A stretch of 16,315 nt of DNA from Obelidium mucronatum. Its lineage: Eukaryota; Chytridiomycota; Chytridiomycetes; Chytridiales; Chytriomycetaceae. Positions 1 through 7,994 of this stretch are shown here, one piece after another. Where the stretch lies: the NCBI GenBank assembly GCA_025765595.1, contig JAIVFH010000516.1, forward strand, positions 1 through 16,315. The letters run 5' to 3'. The first letter of the stretch is position 1. The number at the start of each line of letters is the position of its first letter. The position numbers were made by a program, and so were the translations under genes. The notes beneath the pieces are model-generated. The model had not been told where the DNA came from, searched no databases, and saw nothing but the letters and a program-made list of their open reading frames with translations.

Positions 1-294
1 TCACAACTCTTGCCGTTCAAAACCATTTGCGGAATTTGCCTGCAAGTTTTTCACAAGGGTATCACCACTTTCCAATGCCTGGAGTTTGGATCAATTTTGG
101 ATTCGAATGGATTTCAATTGCATCCAAGCACATTACAAATTATGCGCGAATGCCCAAAGTTCGCAGACGAGCAGAATATTACCCTCGTGATTATCGCTTC
201 AGTTTGGCGTTGACAATAATGTCGGCTATCATGCTGATTTTTTTTATCCGTATTCGTATTTCTCTATGAACGAGTTCAATTTAAATCTGCGTAG
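1..294 (+). other. Probable 5' exon and intron of the seven-transmembrane-like gene
   Basis: The reading frame of the downstream membrane protein is closed by TAG at 292-294, which fits a 3' splice site (ctgcgtag) ending at 294. Two upstream frames are open and I cannot choose between them. Frame 1 runs from the window edge to 210 and could splice at GTTTGG (202) in phase 0 to 295. Frame 3 runs to 269, contains a hydrophobic stretch (ALTIMSAIMLIFFIRI), and could splice at GTATTC (250) or GTATTT (256) to an acceptor at 313. A GTTTGG donor is also used by the first p24 gene in this window, so that choice is not excluded by sequence. The start codon probably lies left of the window. Confidence 0.4.
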
Positions 295-1083
295 GATGGT
301 CTGATTTTCGAAGCACATGCACTGGAGTCAATATATCTCTTTTTATTCAAGTCGTCCACTCTTCTCCTCTATGAAGCATCTAGTATTCTGAAATGGAAAA
401 AATGTTTCAGAAATAACGCATCTCTTCTGTTTACATCTTGCGGAATGGACGAATACCTGTCATCCCAAATATTCCGCGCATTATGGTGCATCTCTTACCT
501 CTACTTTTCTTCAAAGCGAAGCAAGTCTCTAATGAAGCAAACATTTCCGAAATCACATAAACTGATTCACTATGCATTGGTGTTGTCCCCGATTCCGCTC
601 ATCAGCCCAATCATTATACAAATCGTTCGAATAATGAATTCCTCTTTGGCATCCATTTTAATCCTGTATCTTTGCCAATCAATTGCCAATATTTGGCTTT
701 TTACAATGGATGTTTTATTTGGCGTTTGCTTCATGCGCTTCATGAACAAAACAAGGGCTGATGAGAGCGAGGAGTTGCAACCGCGATTTAAAATTATTTC
801 AGCTTATGGATTTTACGCGTGTGTGGCGTCACTTCCGGTCGGCGGTGCCACAGTTATCAAAACTGTCGTCCAGTGGGTGTCACCCCACAGCACGGACCTG
901 CTTAATTTTTGTACAATGACTAGCACAGTTAGTATGCACTTGGTTGTTATGGTTTTGTTGATCATGAAGGTTGTTTTGTACAATATCGCTGCGCAACAGC
1001 AACGGAACAGCTTCAAGAGTAGTGAAAACGGAAAGGACACTACCCACAAAGGGCAAGTTTACATATACTACGTTGATGAATAA
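295..1083 (+). CDS. Multi-pass (7TM-like) membrane protein, 3' exon
   Basis: An uninterrupted 263-codon frame follows the acceptor at 294 and ends in TAA. It holds about six hydrophobic segments, at roughly exon residues 12-30, 40-60, 82-106, 112-140, 160-186 and 198-226. Between them are short basic loops (SSKRSKSLMK, FMRFMNKTR), and the C-terminal tail is hydrophilic and Ser/Lys-rich. With one more helix from the upstream exon this would make a seven-helix protein. The pattern of a long TM array with RF-I-A-YG before a late helix resembles an expanded family of chytrid membrane proteins that I recall only as hypothetical. No classical GPCR motif such as DRY or NPxxY is clear. Ligand and function are unknown. 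An internal ATG at 445 is present, but the hydrophobic frame continues upstream of it, so it is unlikely to be the start. Confidence 0.7.
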   Translation, partial: DGLIFEAHALESIYLFLFKSSTLLLYEASSILKWKKCFRNNASLLFTSCGMDEYLSSQIFRALWCISYLYFSSKRSKSLMKQTFPKSHKLIHYALVLSPIPLISPIIIQIVRIMNSSLASILILYLCQSIANIWLFTMDVLFGVCFMRFMNKTRADESEELQPRFKIISAYGFYACVASLPVGGATVIKTVVQWVSPHSTDLLNFCTMTSTVSMHLVVMVLLIMKVVLYNIAAQQQRNSFKSSENGKDTTHKGQVYIYYVDE

Positions 1084-1084
1084 A
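1079..1084 (+). terminator. Poly(A) signal overlapping the stop codon
   Basis: AATAAA contains the TAA stop (1081-1083) of the membrane protein gene. It is the only such hexamer on this strand close to the stop. Confidence 0.45.
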
Positions 1085-1339
1085 GTTATAGTATTGAAGT
1101 TTTTAGTAATTTCTTAATCGGTTTCAGCCAAACTGACACACATGACAGTCCCAGCAAAAACCTAAAAATAAGAAGTTATCTCTTGAACAAAAAATTCAAA
1201 AGCTATTGAGTCTCTTTTGAGAAATAGAATCTTTGGTTTTACTAAGTAGAATCCAGCAGAAAAAGAAGAAGTAAACAAAAAAAAACAACACAATCTCAAA
1301 TTTGGAGGCTTTCAACAGGAAGCCCACTTTTTCCTCAGG
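1084..1339. other. Intergenic, convergent 3' flanks
   Basis: This 256-bp A/T-rich stretch lies between two converging genes. Apart from short A runs near 1276-1290 I see no coding frame, RNA gene or repeat. Confidence 0.6.
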
Positions 1340-1729
1340 TTAAACTGTGGGAAACCAAAGTAGGGCGCATTGATACAAGATGGAATTTGAGCACTCAGTC
1401 GCGCCAAATTCTTTACATGGAGCACCGTTTTGAGTTGCTTCGGGGACAGATGGTTGGACTTTAGTACCGGTAACCGTGAAAACTGAGGCCGTGTCCTGGT
1501 TTTCAGTTGAAGTTCTGGTGGTCGTGTCGACTGGAGTGGTTATTGCAGAGTGGTAGTTGTTCGAGGTTGGCGATGGAGTTATAGTAGTTGTAGTTGTAGT
1601 TGTAGTAGTTGTAGTTGTAGTAGTTGTAGTTGTAGTAGTTGTAGTGATGGTTGTGGTGGTAGTATTATTTGGATTGTAGACGTGGTAGTAGTCATTGTAG
1701 GTGACCGCTGCCGCTGCCGCTCCGCTTAC
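1340..1729 (-). CDS. C-terminal exon of Thr-rich protein with a Cys carbohydrate-binding-like motif (5' end unresolved)
   Basis: On the minus strand the frame is open from 1729 to the TAA at 1340-1342, but no ATG starts it; TGA at 1730-1732 shows it must be an internal or last exon. Order of elements: short Ala run, Tyr/Asn segment (TYNDYYHVYNPNN), a tract of 26 Thr and one Ile, a second Ser/Thr region, then a compact Cys motif GAPCKEFGATECSNSILYQC followed by a Trp residue. Thr-rich linkers before C-G-C-Y-C-W motifs are typical of secreted fungal wall or chitin-binding proteins, and the motif loosely resembles CBM19; that is inference. Possible acceptors lie at minus CAG or GAG sites within 1708-1726. 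An upstream exon might start at 1800 after a good TTCCAG acceptor, but I could not join it in phase. It could also be a 5'-truncated relic, since the SWEET gene ends only 200 bp upstream. Confidence 0.5.
   Translation of the reverse strand, partial: VSGAAAAAVTYNDYYHVYNPNNTTTTTITTTTTTTTTTTTTTTTTTTTTITPSPTSNNYHSAITTPVDTTTRTSTENQDTASVFTVTGTKVQPSVPEATQNGAPCKEFGATECSNSILYQCALLWFPTV
1583..1645. repeat. ACT/ACA trinucleotide tract (poly-Thr)
   Basis: Sixty-three bases of AGT/TGT triplets on the plus strand read as 21 consecutive Thr codons on the minus strand. The order of ACT and ACA is irregular but partly periodic (ACT ACT ACA ACT ACA), which suggests expansion by slippage with both codons kept. 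Confidence 0.85.
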
Positions 1730-1930
1730 TCAAAGGAACAGTTTTGTTCAACACACGCCTGCGGGGCACCAAACTGTTGTGGGACAAATTGCGGAGCCGT
1801 CTGGAAAAAAAAAAGTATATTGGGAAAAGAAAGCTACCCAGCCCAGCCGCCCATCAAAAAATTCAAAAGATAGCATATTATTTTATTATTATTTATATAG
1901 TTTCTTTAAAATAATCTATCTTTATAGATT

Positions 1931-1936
1931 TTTATT
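1931..1936 (-). terminator. Poly(A) signal overlapping the SWEET stop codon
   Basis: Minus-strand GAATAAA contains the TAA stop (1932-1934) of the SWEET gene, the same arrangement as in the membrane protein gene at 1079-1084. Confidence 0.45.
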
Positions 1937-2169
1937 CCATTTTCGTTGAACTCAAAAACCCCAATTCCATTTTCGATTCGTCGCCGCCATCATTCACATT
2001 CGCAGTTGTTGTAGCAGTATCAACGATAGCCAAACTCTCTGTGGACGATGAAGTACTGATTCCTCCAACGTTTTGCCCTCTTCTCCTTCCACTTTGGCGG
2101 TATAGCAGAATCAAAATCGCTTGAATAATCACAAAGAAGAGACCAAGGACTTGGGGGACCGCGATAAAG

Positions 2170-2212
<43 letters not shown>

Positions 2213-3224
2213 GGTTGAGGTGAGCACAACAAACACACCAGAAAAAAAAAAAACAACTCACAATTTGATAAAGCGATTCCATAAGCAAACCACAAAATGC
2301 AGTTCACAGCACTTCAAAAAAAAAAAGAGAAGACAAGAGTTAAAAAAACAAAAAACAGACTCCAAGGCACCCCCAAAAAAAAAAAAAAAAAAAAACTAAC
2401 GTTGTAATCAAGAGAGGCACATTCAGTGACGAAGGATCCCGAGTCTTGACGACTGAAATACAGACTGAAAGGGGACTACCATAAAACCCAACTGTTTTTC
2501 CAAGAAAAAAAAAGAACAAGACACATAACAAAAAAAGGCAATTAGAAACCCTCCCCAAGTATTACATGTATATATATAAAAAAAATAATTAAAAAACAGT
2601 TGTTTACCTAATATAACATTCCCAAGAACCCCCATAACAACAGTCCCCGTCTCATACGCAGGCTGACTAATAAAAACAATCCCCATACTCAACAACGCAA
2701 ACACTTGAACCCCAATCAAACAAGCCACAGTCTGTCGCTGCGCCTTCTCGTTATCGAATGGTAGTAGAACCAAGGAATAATAGAGTCCAAATGCAAACGT
2801 GAATGTGTTTGGGAATAGTAGGAAATAGTCATGGATAAAGAATGCTTTTTTTAAATAAATAAAAAAACGAGTTAGATATTTGGCGAGTTTTTGGTCAGAC
2901 TCTTTCCCCCCAATCCCACGTATCCGATAAAACTCACAATAGATTGTCCAGGCCAAAGCGTTTGCAGTCATTGCTGCGAATGGAAGAGTATTCAACGGTC
3001 CAGTAGATTTCGATGATACACAGGCGCGGACAGCCGGGAGCGGTGAAACGGTGAGGGCGACAGCTGACATGCACCCTCTAAGAGTCAAATTGACAGTCAG
3101 AACAAGTCGGATTTTTTTTTTTGTGGAAGACGATCCATGAAAACTGCATTTACAATGATGGCACGACATATCGGAGAACAATGTCGCAGGTGGTTGATCC
3201 GTTGCAAGTCTCTGCGATTCCCAT
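1932..3224 (-). CDS. SWEET (MtN3/saliva) sugar transporter
   Basis: Six exons on the minus strand: 3224-3154, 3077-2938, 2844-2608, 2491-2401, 2311-2262, 2170-1932, all with GT-AG borders and consistent phase, giving 275 aa. SWEETs are plasma- or endomembrane facilitators that move mono- and disaccharides along their gradient. The first MtN3 repeat carries SPLPAVRACVSSKST from residue 35. The second repeat starts near 153 (FYGSPLSV) and carries VNCILWFAYG at 182-191. In between are a charged loop (FDNEKAQRQT) and further helices, fitting the 3+1+3 fold. The C-terminal tail is Ser/Thr-rich and cytosolic by analogy. The ATG at 3224 is chosen because exon 1 (MGIAETCNGSTTCDIVLRYV) joins in phase to the first helix; the minus ATG at 3181 would lose this. 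Introns contain extreme homopolymers (A21 and T40 on the plus strand). Substrate cannot be read from sequence. Confidence 0.92.
2172..2211. repeat. T40 homopolymer in SWEET intron 5
   Basis: Forty T on the plus strand, that is A40 on the sense strand. They sit directly against the 3' splice site of the last SWEET intron (A-run followed by G and then exon 2170). Confidence 0.9.
2375..2395. repeat. A21 homopolymer in SWEET intron 4
   Basis: Twenty-one A on the plus strand. On the sense strand this is a T-run that directly follows the GTTAGT donor and is followed by five G. Confidence 0.9.
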
Positions 3225-3502
3225 ATCTGGTTTCCTTTTTTTTTTTTTTTTTGGTCTAGATTTCTTCCGTCAATTTATTTTTTCTCTATTTGCACGCTCC
3301 AAAGGCGTGAGCTAGTCTATTTTCAAACAGTCATTTGAATTATAAATATTTAGTAACAGTCACAAAAGAAGTACTTGATACACACACACTTTTTTTTATG
3401 TAATAATCTCTCTAAACACAAGAACCGTAAACGACAAAAAAATAAAGGAAAAGAAAGTTAAAAGTGACAGCTTTTTTTTAGAAAGGGTGTTGCATGGGCT
3501 TC
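3225..3502. other. Intergenic: SWEET promoter and ECTO-1 3' flank
   Basis: This 278-bp region lies between tandem minus-strand genes. It contains a T-run at about 3236-3252 just upstream of the SWEET start (A-tract on the sense strand), short T-runs near 3391 and 3472, and an A/T-rich box near 3338-3352. No gene is visible. Confidence 0.55.
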
Positions 3503-5532
3503 TCATCCGCGAGAAGCACTTCTATCACGACCATGTCTACTACTGCTACTGTTCACAGGAGAGTCGGCACCACGGCTACGACCCCGATGACTCGATGTAA
3601 GCTCACTGCTTTCATGAAAATCAGTTCGCTGTTGATGTTGGTGGTGTTGACGACGACTTCCATTCGCGCTTCCTGTTACGCTTCTGTCGCGGCTGTTTTC
3701 AGTTCTGTGGCGACGGGAATGGCTGGATGACACGTCGCTGGGTCGTGCACGACGAGAGTTGTGGGAAGAGATTGCGGGTGAAGGCGGTGCTACTCTTTCG
3801 TCATCGAGATCAGTGTCGTCATTGTTGGAATCGTCGTTGTGTTCGTCATCCGTGAAGATGGAGTTTCTGTTGCGTTCAGATCTTTGTTGACGACGCGAGT
3901 TTGATGATGAAGATGGGATCTGGTGTTGGCGGCGGGAACTGTTGGAAGACTGGTGATGCACGTCGGTATCAGTGTCTTCATTCGAGTCGTCGGTAATGAC
4001 TGTTGCGGCGGGGACAACTCGACGTGAGTTTCCAGAGGGTGTGTATCGCTCGCTTGCCGAAGGGCGACGAGAGTTTCCGCTGCGAACTTCGGGGGTTTGG
4101 GCACGATTTGTCGCGCTTCCGCCTGGAGTTCGACGTCCATTGTCTCCGGATGCCCTACTGTCTGATCGCATCAGCTTGGGGCTTGGTGCGCCTCGGGAGA
4201 CGGAGCTTTCCAAGTAAGCTGCCTTGGGGCTGCGGCCAGTCATTGAAATATCTATTGATTCCTTTGCACGGCTTCTGCTGTTTGATGATGATATTTGTTG
4301 ATGCTTCAAATCAATAGATGATTCAATCGAGTCCCGCTTGGACTTGGAATTGCGGCGAATCAACACAAAGGCACCAATAGCAACCACAAGGGCGGCTCCA
4401 ACACCAGCACCAGCGTAAATGAGAGTCTTGGAAGGACCTGAGCTTGTAGAGGTTTGGTTCAATACAACAGCGTTGTTGGGTCCACTAATGGCGTTGGAAC
4501 CATTACTGGTGCCGCCTGTGGAACCAGACGAGCCAGAGCCTGAACCAGAGCTTGATGAGGAGCCGCTGTTCGAAGGATCCACAGGATCCGATGTTTCATC
4601 TTCAGGAGGTGGGGGAGGCAAGACGTTTCCAGGAGAAATTGGTGTACCGTTTGCGTCTGTACCTGAACCAGCAGATACAGGCGGAGGCACGACAACTGCG
4701 GGAAAGAAGACAGATCAGTCATGGCAGAAACACCAATCAAAATAACAAAGTTCTTCTCACCAACGGCAGGAGCAGTAAACAGACACTCTTGGATGGTGCA
4801 GGTCTTCTTGTCGGCACTCAGGACCATGCCCGAGCAAGTCTCCGTCTTCTGCAATCTGGAAGTGGGCGTGCAGAAGCGGGTGCTGTTTGACGGCTCTGGG
4901 TTCAGGATGGTCATTGAGATGTCGGTGAACGAGACATCGTGTGTAACTACGGCCTGGTAGTACAGCTCGAGCACCAGCTCAGCGCGGTTCTGGCCCTGGC
5001 CTAGCATGTCGATCGCGAACGACACCTGGCAGCCGGCGGACGTGTCGACGCCGGAGCCTGGGCCCGAGCAGGCGACGCCGAGCCGCGTGACAGTCTGCAC
5101 CCACGTACTCCCCTGCAGCACCATCGCCATCAGCAGCGCGTCGCCCGGCGCGGCGTCCATCATGTTGCCGCCCAGACAGCCGCTGTGGGTGGCGACCTTG
5201 CCGCCGGGGTTCACGTACTGCGCCGACACGTGCCAGCCGCGGTACACGCTGGCGCCGCGCGGCTGGTTCGGCGTGCACGCAGGTCCGAACGTCAGCACGG
5301 GCTGCAGCACGCCGAACCCGATCGGGCTGTAGTTGCGCGCCGCCGCGTTCGTCTGCAGCCCCGGCCAGTAGAAGTACGTTGCGTCGCCGCTCGCCGGCCG
5401 CGCGGGGACTGGCGGCACGCGCAGCGTCGTCGTGAACGCAGTGAAGCCGTTGCCCGCGCCGAGCAGCGTCCAATCAAAAGCGAGCGCGTCGTGCGCCGTC
5501 GCGAGGAGGACGAGGAGGGCGAGCACACACAT
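3503..5532 (-). CDS. ECTO-1: type I membrane protein, conserved Cys ectodomain, Ser/Arg-rich tail
   Basis: Two exons on the minus strand, 5532-4761 and 4695-3503 (GTGAGA donor, CCCGCAG acceptor, phase 1), give 654 aa. Order: signal peptide (residues 1-18, cut before FDWTLLG), ectodomain to about 257 with eight Cys and an N-S-T sequon, Pro/Ser/Gly-rich stalk, one membrane helix near 349-370 (YAGAGVGAALVVAIGAFVLI), then a tail of about 280 residues full of Ser, Arg, Asp and His with recurrent NSRR. Ectodomain motifs include TYFYWPGLQ, GVLQPVLTFGPACTPNQP, WHVSAQYVNP and STWVQTVTR; this looks like a secreted beta-sandwich, perhaps distantly like eqolisin/concanavalin folds, which is a guess. ECTO-2 at 8530 is a clear paralogue. 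The start lies 34 bp after the p24 gene upstream. Most of exon 1 is far more GC-rich than the rest of the window. Function unknown; wall sensor or adhesin are possible. Confidence 0.85.
4975..5530. other. GC-rich island inside ECTO-1 exon 1
   Basis: Composition changes sharply within one coding exon. From about 4975 to 5530 nearly every third codon position (minus strand) is G or C, while the remaining 3' part of the same gene, the paralogue and all neighbours use A/T-ended codons freely. Long spurious open frames on both strands here are by-products of the low stop-codon density. Confidence 0.85.
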
Positions 5533-5556
5533 GCTTGTTTGCGAAATTGCTTTTTT

Positions 5557-5562
5557 TTTATT
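5557..5562 (-). terminator. Poly(A) signal between p24-1 and ECTO-1
   Basis: Minus-strand AATAAA lies a few bases after the p24-1 stop (5567-5569) and about 25 bp before the ECTO-1 ATG (5532). If used, p24-1 transcripts would end inside the ECTO-1 5' leader. Confidence 0.4.
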
Positions 5563-5566
5563 GTGA

Positions 5567-6551
5567 TTAAATCAACGTCTTCTTTGCAAAGAATCTGTTA
5601 CAAAGAGTCAGAGACACTCAGACAAAAAGAGCACTACTTACTGCGTAATGTACACGAGCTGGAACCCAATCACGCCCGCAATAATGAGCGCCTCAATAAA
5701 TGTCCAATACAAGACTCGCGAGTTGGTACTTGCCGCCGCTGAATGAACCAGTGTGTTTTTTTAAGACAGACATTTAAATCATTCTATAAAATACATACTT
5801 TCGTGATGCCGCAACAGTCGTTGGCGAATGTATGCTTGTTCATCAGTCACTTTGGAAATTGCCGCAGTCAGTTCTTGCACTTCCTTCGCGAGTCCTTCTT
5901 TTGCGTCTAAATCAACATTATCCCGTAGTTTGAAGTAACTGGTTAGAATTCCCCCTGATACTTGTCATGTCAATCAAAACATCCCCCCAAACCATTTTTG
6001 GCACCACCAGCAGCCTTTTCCTTCTCGGATAACTTTCGCTGCTCATCAGGTCCATTCACTGAAAACGATACAAGCTTTTCGTATGCCCCACCCACATTCG
6101 AAAGACAAAACTTGTATTCTCCCGCCTTGTTTGCATCAACCAAAAAGGATCCAGTAGATGATCGAAACGCCGACTTTGTAATCACTTCATGTGGATCGTA
6201 AACCTTTTTTTTTTTTTTTTGTTTTTGTTGGGTTTGGATAATGTATCTGTATAGGTCATTCATACCAGAAAGTCCAACTCAAGCGTTTCACCGCCGTAAA
6301 CCTAATGGAAATAAGTGGTGGTTTCTTTTTAGATGCGAGAAAAAAAAACACTGAAGCTCAAAATCGCTCTCTCACTCTCACGCTCACACACTTACCTGAA
6401 ACGAAAGGCCCAACTGATCACCCAATTGAAGATCTTCTCGAAAGCATTCCTTCTTGTAAGGTGCAACAGATATATGAAAGTTGTTGGACGCCAGGGAAAC
6501 TTGTCCAATGGCGATTAAAATCGTAGCAACAGGCCAATATGTGAAGTACAT
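5567..6551 (-). CDS. p24/GOLD cargo receptor 1 (TMED/EMP24 family)
   Basis: Six minus-strand exons: 6551-6396, 6301-6266, 6203-5993, 5906-5799, 5738-5642, 5594-5567; 211 aa. p24 proteins are type I membrane proteins cycling between ER and Golgi in COPII/COPI vesicles and acting as cargo receptors. Visible parts: signal peptide (1-21), GOLD domain with the conserved Cys pair (C36, C97), coiled coil 135-171 (EVQELTAAISKVTDEQAYIR), then STNSRVLYWTF and the membrane helix, ending VYITQFFAKKTLI. The frame reads into a TAA after VYITQ, but that TAA is part of a consensus GTAAGT donor. Splicing 47 nt to the ACAG acceptor at 5595 adds the FF and KK residues expected of a p24 tail, so I place the stop at 5567. 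The exon 3 donor is the unusual GTTTGG. Closest to p24-beta by the helix region, though the KKTLI ending resembles the p24-delta pattern. Confidence 0.9.
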
Positions 6552-6832
6552 TTTTTTTTATTCGTTTATTGTTTATTTATTCTGTTTTAATTTTTATTGC
6601 TAATCGCTTGAATATAAGATGTAATTACAGAGTGTACTTCATATATTGCAGTCGCCATCAATACTGCTCCCCCCAACATTACTATAAACATCCTACCGAA
6701 ACGATTCAAAACTCTAAATTCGGCGATAAAACTTTTTTTTTCTATTTTTGGTCTTCAAGCAAGGGAGGGGGTTGTGGAAGCTGGGCTGTTCTTGGAACAG
6801 TTATTTTATTGTTAATTCAACAACCAATGTTT
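6552..6832. other. Intergenic between the two p24 genes
   Basis: This 281-bp A/T-rich stretch should contain the p24-1 promoter and the p24-2 3' flank. It includes T-runs near 6551 and 6732 and a G-rich patch near 6763-6780. No convincing coding frame or RNA gene. Confidence 0.55.
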
Positions 6833-7049
6833 TTACACTAAGCGACGGTGCGTTTTGTTAAAGAACCTGTGTGGAGCAAATAAAATCAAAAACACGTCAA
6901 TAAACTACAAAACAGAAAGCGGAGGGGAACAACGTAACTGTGTAATATAGACAATTTGAAACCCAATAACAGATGCAATAATCAATGCTTCAAAAAATGT
7001 CCAGTACAAGACCCGGGAATTAGTGCTGGCAGCAGCTATTGTGTTCATT

Positions 7050-7098
<49 letters not shown>

Positions 7099-7961
7099 GG
7101 TTGGGGGGGTCAACAAGACTAAAATTCAAATAGTAAAGGAAAAGTACACGCACTATCATGGTGACGCAACAATCTCTGACGAATATAAGCCTGCTCATCC
7201 GTAACTTTTTGGATTGCATTCGTGAGTTCATTGATTTCCTTCCGCAGAGTATCTTTGGAGTCTTTTGATAAAAACAAAGATATCAAGAAACAATGCCATC
7301 GAAAGACACACACCCCCCAAAAAATACATAGTTACCATCTGTTGAAGTAGTTTGACTCAACTTTTTCTCATTCTGCTTCCGTTGCTCATCTGGGCCATTG
7401 ATACTAAACGAAACCATCTTTTCAAACGCCCCCGCGTGTCCCATATTCGAAATACAGTATCCATAGTTTCCGTCTTTGGGTGCGTCGATACTGAATGTTC
7501 CTGTGGAGGTTCGGAAGGCGCTTTGGATAATCAGTTCGTCGGGGTTTGTGACCTAGTATTTTTTTTTTTTTTTTTTTTTAGTGAATTATGATGTGTATGT
7601 GCTTGTCTGGGTAGAGAGAGAGAGATTGAATGTGTGTGAATGTGTGAAGGTTGTGAATGTGTGTTTGTGTGTATGTGTGTTTGTGTGTGTTATGTGCGTC
7701 CCCCCCACTCCAAAAATACGAGCTCATCAAAGAGTAGCACGGTCTTATAATTATGCGATTTGCGAATCCTCAATTGGTTGTTCGCGGATGGATCCCAATA
7801 AATAGTTGGCCTCTTACCCAGAAGTCAACGTCCAAGTTATCGCCGCCAAAAACCTAATACCAATCAACCAAACAAAAAAAAAAAAGAAAAAAGGAAAAAA
7901 AAGGCAGGGTCAACAAATTAGGTTCAGTCATAGCAGGGGATCGCTCGCCTCTCAAGTCTTC

Positions 7962-7994
<33 letters not shown>

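Noticed and set aside
1583..1645. Repeat array as CRISPR-like
   Set aside because: There are no spacers; it is a continuous codon repeat in a eukaryotic context.
1550..1873. Plus-strand 107-codon frame rich in Ser/Cys
   Set aside because: It is the complement of the ACT/ACA tract; the minus frame gives a sensible Thr linker plus a Cys motif and stop, while this one gives only repeat-derived residues.
2172..2211. Homopolymer as a retrotransposon poly(A) tail
   Set aside because: I see no adjoining element body, reverse-transcriptase frame or target-site duplication; the tract lies within a short intron bounded by proper splice sites.
5638..5640. TAA after VYITQ as the p24-1 stop
   Set aside because: It lies within a GTAAGT donor; splicing restores the FF/KK tail, and the paralogue shows the same structure.
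4979..5742. Long open frames in other phases and on the plus strand over the GC-rich block
   Set aside because: High GC removes stop codons. The products are Arg/Ala-rich with no family resemblance, and the region is fully explained by ECTO-1.
6905..6907. TAG as the p24-2 stop
   Set aside because: It falls inside the predicted last intron; the spliced tail matches p24 proteins far better. Kept only as a possible isoform.
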